DNA of 64,000 bases, taken from the NCBI GenBank assembly GCA_030015575.1, contig JASDDO010000016.1:104365241-104429240 (forward strand). The letters are read 5' to 3'. Origin of the DNA: Agapanthus africanus. Taxonomy: Eukaryota; Streptophyta; Magnoliopsida; Asparagales; Amaryllidaceae. The notes below the pieces were generated by a model. That model ran no database searches, had not been told where the DNA came from, and was given only the letters and a program-made list of their open reading frames with translations. This document shows, piece by piece, positions 59,701 to 64,000 of this stretch (its first letter is position 1; the number at the start of each line of letters is the position of its first letter). The position numbers and the translations under genes are program-made.

Positions 59701-61658
59701 ATACTTGGTTTGGTCGTGAATAGCAGTCGCAGTTTACTTTGCCCTCTTACTAATCCCTTGCTTTGTCTTAACTTGATACCTTCTGCACACCATCGTTATG
59801 CTAATTGGTTTTCTTCATTCGCCACCGTTCGGCACCAGCCTAAGGTTTGGAAGAAGAATATCCAATTTGCGTAATAGGTGTACTATCTCCTAAACCAAGG
59901 AGTACTCGCAACTTGAGAGAAGGTAAAAGGAAAAGACAACTGAATAGTCCTATCCGTTTTCTCCAGAACTGGAAACCATTCTCGAATAAATTCCTTCGAG
60001 TTCGTATATAACCATACGATGGTTTTGTCCAATGGAAGTGGACGTTCGTAGTAATACGGGGTGTCCTGGAGAAAAGGGTAAAAGTAGGAGTGGCAATGAG
60101 GTTTGCAACTCTGACAATCCAAAAGCCAGTGTTTAAGAAGGTTCGGTTAATTTTGGTCACTGAGTCATAGTCTTAGGGTCGGGTCAATGGTCGCTGCCAA
60201 AGAGAGAGAGAAAAGAAACACTCAGCGTGCACTCTAACCTAGATCAGAATGGTTACCAATTTATCTAATCTGGAAACCTCCTACTGTACCGTCAAATTCT
60301 CCTCCAAACCTGAAAGAAGAATTAGTCGGGATCACCCGAGGAGTAAACCAACTCATCAGTGGGAATCGGGATCCAACTATCATCGCATGATAACGTGACG
60401 GAATCCGCTCACGTCATCACACTCCAGAAGGTATGCGCATATCTGGCAAGTTTCAGTTTCTTTAGAAACTCCCGATGTGATTTTTGCCCCATGCTCTTAT
60501 GACCTTGATGAAGGCCAACATATCATAAGTCACATGTCAAGTTCTACCCGTCATTATCCAGGTTAATTTGAACTCACCCGTACATACCCTTGACGAAGTC
60601 CAAAATAGTAGTACGACTGTCCCAAACCAACGCATCTATCTATGCTACATATGAATACCCAATAGCTACCAAACACTGTGCCTTGACTTTGGCCAACATA
60701 CACAGCTTGAATACTATTGACCACCCATATGAAACGACGGAGGGCTACGAATGGTTTCTGGCGAAAACCTTTAACGTAATGAACTTGATATCGTTGAAGG
60801 AACCGGATAGCTTTTAAAATATAGTGACGAAAACCTTTGCTAAAGAGGTCACTCCCGGTGAAGGGATCTCGGCTCTTTCCCCGTAGAATGAGGTGCAGGA
60901 TATTCCAACTGAATGCCACGGTGCAAAGCAAAAGTAATCGGCTATAGTGAAGTTATTTCCCTGACGCAAACTTTTTGTCCAAGGGGTCACTCCCGGTGAA
61001 GGGATCTCGGCCCTTGCCTCGTCGACTGAGGAGCAGGATATTCCAACTGAATACCACGATGCAAAACAAAAGAGAACGTCCTTGCAATAACAGCTTTTTG
61101 AAAAGTGTTCCAACAACATCAGATTAGGTTTGTTTTTAACTTGCATTGATCCGAATCAACGCAGTCCCATCAATTGATCACACCACAAAGAACGAAAATA
61201 TAATGATGTACGTATATGCCATCCGCATTCGCCACTGGGTCCCGTCATTACCCGTTAAGTTAGCTAACTAACGACAGAGCGGGGACTGGACTAGCGCGGA
61301 TGCAAAATATATACAACATCTACTAATATATAATATTTCGCTCAAGGCGTGATAAAATGAAACATCACAGAAATGTATAGCATCACAGAACAATACAGAT
61401 ATCTGGGATCCCCGGGTTTCACAGAGCCACTACTGAAACCCGACGTTCCCCTGGTCGTGTGGATAGCCTGTGCAATGAAATCCTAGACCCCTACGGGCGC
61501 GGCAAGTTACCCGCCAAAACCTGAAGCGAGGCAGCCCCCTTCAGCAACGTGAATGGACTACCCGGTACTTCACGGAATCCGGTAACTTGGGCACCCCTCC
61601 TGGGTCAACCTGTACCCCCTACGAGTGCGGCGAATAGCCCGCCAATTCTAGAGTGAAG
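56758..61658 (-). other. Non-coding interior of copia D
   Basis: Homologous to the interior of B (about 35020-39910). It holds the family's RNase H and RT remnants (57515-57703) and both internal duplications (about 59350-59950 and 60810-61090). No open gene. Confidence 0.75.
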
Positions 61659-62765
61659 TGATCGCACGCTTTTGGCGTGTCGGATGTTCAAAGAATTTAA
61701 GTGTAACCGCGATCAGGACGGTGTCGCTTTGCAGCTAGCCGGTGAGCACGGGTTGGTCCACAGGGAGATGGTGTTATCTTACCTTCTTGTTTTAGACGAG
61801 TCAATAAAGAATCTTGTATGTTTGTTTTGTCTAACCTATGTGTTTATCTGCAAGTATAAAGTTGTTAAGAAAAATACGAGATTGTAAGCTAAGAAATCCG
61901 TACTCAAAACCTTTGAGCCGAGTCTTGACCAATTGAAGCTAGACAATCGGCAACAACGGGGATTAGGGGATTTAAGCGCGGTATTCGTGGAATCCGGCTT
62001 ATTTACCCTTGTCATTCCGTTCTTGTCTCTTGCTTTCGCCTCCGGCCAAACCGAACGCAACCGGTCGTGGTTAGGAATCACCGTTACCTTGTCAGGGTAC
62101 GGTGCCTAACGGAGCGCTTGCGTATGGTTTGGGCGAAGTTCAAATGGAAAATACCGGGAAAAGGAATTGGTAAAGAAATGTGTTAACTTACAATACCTTA
62201 TTTCTTCTTAAAAATAATAATTACAACATTCACAAAACGAATAAAAGAGAACAAAAAGAAAAGAACAAAGAAAAGAAAGAGACAAGTATTAAAGTGCATG
62301 AATAAAATTGCATGAAATAAATTGCAAGTAATAAAAAGCGGGTAATAAAAAGAACAAGAAAAGAACACGGAAGTAGAACCCAAGCCAAGCACGTGCTTAA
62401 TAGCCAACCCTTAAACTTGCAAGCTCAATGAAGAACTTGCATGATCAAGGGAAGGGGAGAGAACGCATGTGAAGTGAAGAACTAGTCCCGTGAGAAAATA
62501 CGACCCTTGAGATCAATAACTAACTCTTAACCATTCAACCTCAATGAAGAGATTGAATGAGCAAGAGAAAGCAGAAATCTCAAGGGGGAGCAAACTAACA
62601 AGAAAGATAAAGAACCCACATCTTCATTAATCTTCCACTCAAAAGCTCTCACTACAATGTCATGGAGAAAGAATGAAGAAGAGGAAGAAGAAGAACAAAA
62701 CAACAAAAATCAAGAACAAAGAAAAGCTCCAAAAAATGCTCCCTTGGTTAAGCTCTGGTCTGCTG

Positions 62766-62773
62766 TATTTATA
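62766..62773 (-). promoter_or_regulatory. TATA box of the solo LTR
   Basis: Minus strand TATAAATA, in the context TGCCTATAAATACAGCAG. Confidence 0.6.
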
Positions 62774-62863
62774 GGCAGGGAGTTGAAGTTCTAGGGCAAC
62801 CAGCAGACCACACATGCAAAGACCAAACTGCCCCCAAAAGACGACAACATGAGGACACTGTAC

Positions 62864-62912
62864 GGCCGCGTTTCCACGGCCAATGCCCCCTATTGGCCGC
62901 GGAAACGCGGCC
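62864..62912. other. GC-rich hairpin in the solo LTR
   Basis: Arms at 62864-62884 and 62892-62912 pair over 20 of 21 positions around the 7-nt loop GCCCCCT. The right arm contains CCGCGGAAACGCGG, a 14-mer also present exactly in the leader hairpin of copia A (2857-2870). It lies about 100 bp upstream of the TATA box. Confidence 0.85.
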
Positions 62913-63393
62913 AAGTGATGGGATTGATGGGTCAATTTTGGTGTCTGTTCCTGGTTCCCTGTTTCCTGGTGTTTGGCATCTTCAGAATACACAAAAGTCT
63001 TCTACGATATCAGCAGATTTCCAAGTCAAGATTGCATTATCTTTTAACTTTTGACTTTATCTCTCCCTCGAGCTCCGCGCACCCATTGATTCTTGTGCAG
63101 CCCCCCTCGTGCTTTGTGCTTGTCCCAGACACGAATGACCACTGTCATATGTCTTGTATCGGGAACCGGTACTCGGCACTGGATGGATATGGATGACCGG
63201 AACCCGGCTTTTATCTGCTATGACAGATGTTCCGTATTTTACCGTAACTGTGGAGACTTCGTCTTGATTTGCAATATTCGGACTGGAAACCTGTATTCTG
63301 TAAACATGTAACAAACACGGATTAAAAGTACCTACCTATAAACACACGAGCGTAAGAATGGGCGGTATAAAATGCAATATTCTGCTATGAACA

Positions 63394-64000
63394 TGAAGCC
63401 CCCTCCGTCCCAATGCCATGAGATGCGGGCTTGTTTCCTTCTAGAATCCGGCTATCCGTGCACCCCACCTTAGGGTAATCCTAGTACAGAAAGTAAAATA
63501 TACATACAACGGGTACATCGACCGCAACCCGGTCGTTCCCCAAAAGAATAATATACAAACAGGCAGTGACGGCAGTCCACATGTCGGACGCTCGCCCCGC
63601 AATATCAAATGTATATAATACAACCAAATCTGTACTACCATTGCATCCAGGCTATCCCCCACGACCAATCCGCAACATCACAGCACAATCACAGAACATC
63701 AACGTGAATGTCACGTTCGCAAATCCGTCTAACCGGGCTATAGTAGTTAGACAGGATTTACCGATCAAGTGACATTCACGGTCACAGATATAATGTAAAT
63801 ACTGTGAACAAATGTGTTTAAAATATCTGATCGATTAAATTTTACCAAATGGGCCCCCAAGCAATACTGTAGCACTCACAGAAATTCTGGGCCCAAACAA
63901 AGTATACCAAAACCCCTATTTTCAGCCCAAAAGCCCACTGCAAAAAATTGGTGAAGTGAAGCTAAATTCCTGCGGAGGAACCGCGGCCAAAGAGGGGTTA
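63394..64000 (-). other. Copia D interior resumed
   Basis: Matches B from about 39920 to 40510. It ends inside the left half of the leader hairpin (GAGGAACCGCGGCC near 63975). Confidence 0.8.

Larger units (their letters stand above)
61659..63393 (-). mobile_element. Solo LTR (1735 bp) inside copia D
   Basis: The interior of D, compared with B, is split exactly between GTGAAG and GAAGCCCCC. The insert is flanked by TGAAG at 61654-61658 and 63394-63398 and begins TGATCGCACG and ends ATGAACA, so it has TG...CA ends. It has no primer site, no second LTR and no coding capacity. On the minus strand there is TATAAATA at 62766-62773 followed by a CT-rich leader-like stretch, so its promoter reads leftward. 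It is the usual remains of an LTR element after recombination between its LTRs. Lineage not recognised. Confidence 0.85.
54530..64000 (-). mobile_element. Copia element D: 3' LTR and most of the interior, runs off the window
   Basis: LTR 54530-56757 (2228 bp), polypurine tract from 56758, interior to the window end except for the solo LTR at 61659-63393. The first bases are TTTAAGTGCACGG where C has TGTAAGTGCACGG, so the terminal TG appears mutated. RNase H relic near 56890-56910. Reverse transcriptase relic at 57515-57703 keeps YLDDIHRVGSDIPILRSV. The interior follows B through 63394-64000; by comparison the primer site should lie about 250 bp past the window. Confidence 0.85.

Noticed and set aside
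62198..62407. 69-aa hydrophobic minus-strand frame, possible membrane peptide
   Set aside because: Produced by an A-rich stretch of the solo LTR read in reverse; Phe/Leu-rich by composition only.

Overview
This is a stretch of nuclear plant DNA made almost entirely of LTR retrotransposons nested in one another. The plant signs are clear: Ty1/copia and Ty3/gypsy elements of plant lineages (Athila, Tekay/Del chromovirus, Tat), primer sites complementary to plant tRNA-iMet and tRNA-Asp, TG...CA termini with 5-bp target duplications, GT-AG introns and AT-rich spacers. I see no ordinary host gene, no tRNA or rRNA gene and nothing bacterial. A flowering plant with a repeat-rich genome fits; the species cannot be told from the sequence.

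Layout. (1) 1-542 and 10105-10385 are one tandem-repeat domain, split by copia element A (543-10104, + strand, target duplication GTTTA). (2) 10386-11804 is a regulatory-looking segment, probably part of an LTR read on the minus strand. It carries many CACGTG palindromes and abuts, at 11804/11805, the cut integrase of a Tat-lineage element (11805-12658, +). (3) Downstream of that integrase are minisatellites and hairpin repeats (12659-15426), then an antisense spliced gene (aORF). The aORF lies in three pieces: 15427-15967, 27716-28577 and 49176-51775. (4) The first gap in the aORF is an intact, very young Athila element (15968-27715, +, TAACC) with an 1844-codon gag-pol. (5) The second gap is a Tekay chromovirus (28578-49175, -, TGCTT), whose pol is itself split by copia element B (32811-42957, -, CTAAC). 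(6) The 5' end of the aORF is cut at 51775 by copia element C, which is cut after about 630 bp of interior by a related element D. D runs off the window and holds a 1.7-kb solo LTR (61659-63393, TGAAG).

How the parts relate. Copia A, B, C and D are one family of long (2.1-2.2 kb) LTRs around about 5.4-5.7 kb of interior that no longer encodes proteins; only decayed reverse transcriptase and RNase H remnants are left. The same wreck, with the same internal duplications, occurs in several separate insertions, so it probably spread while already non-coding, using proteins supplied by other elements. Just after the primer site, A and B each carry a hairpin of about 105-110 nt whose arms differ in sequence but still pair. 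This is the most interesting signal in the window and a candidate packaging or dimerisation signal. Athila is the only element here whose sequence suggests it could still act on its own.
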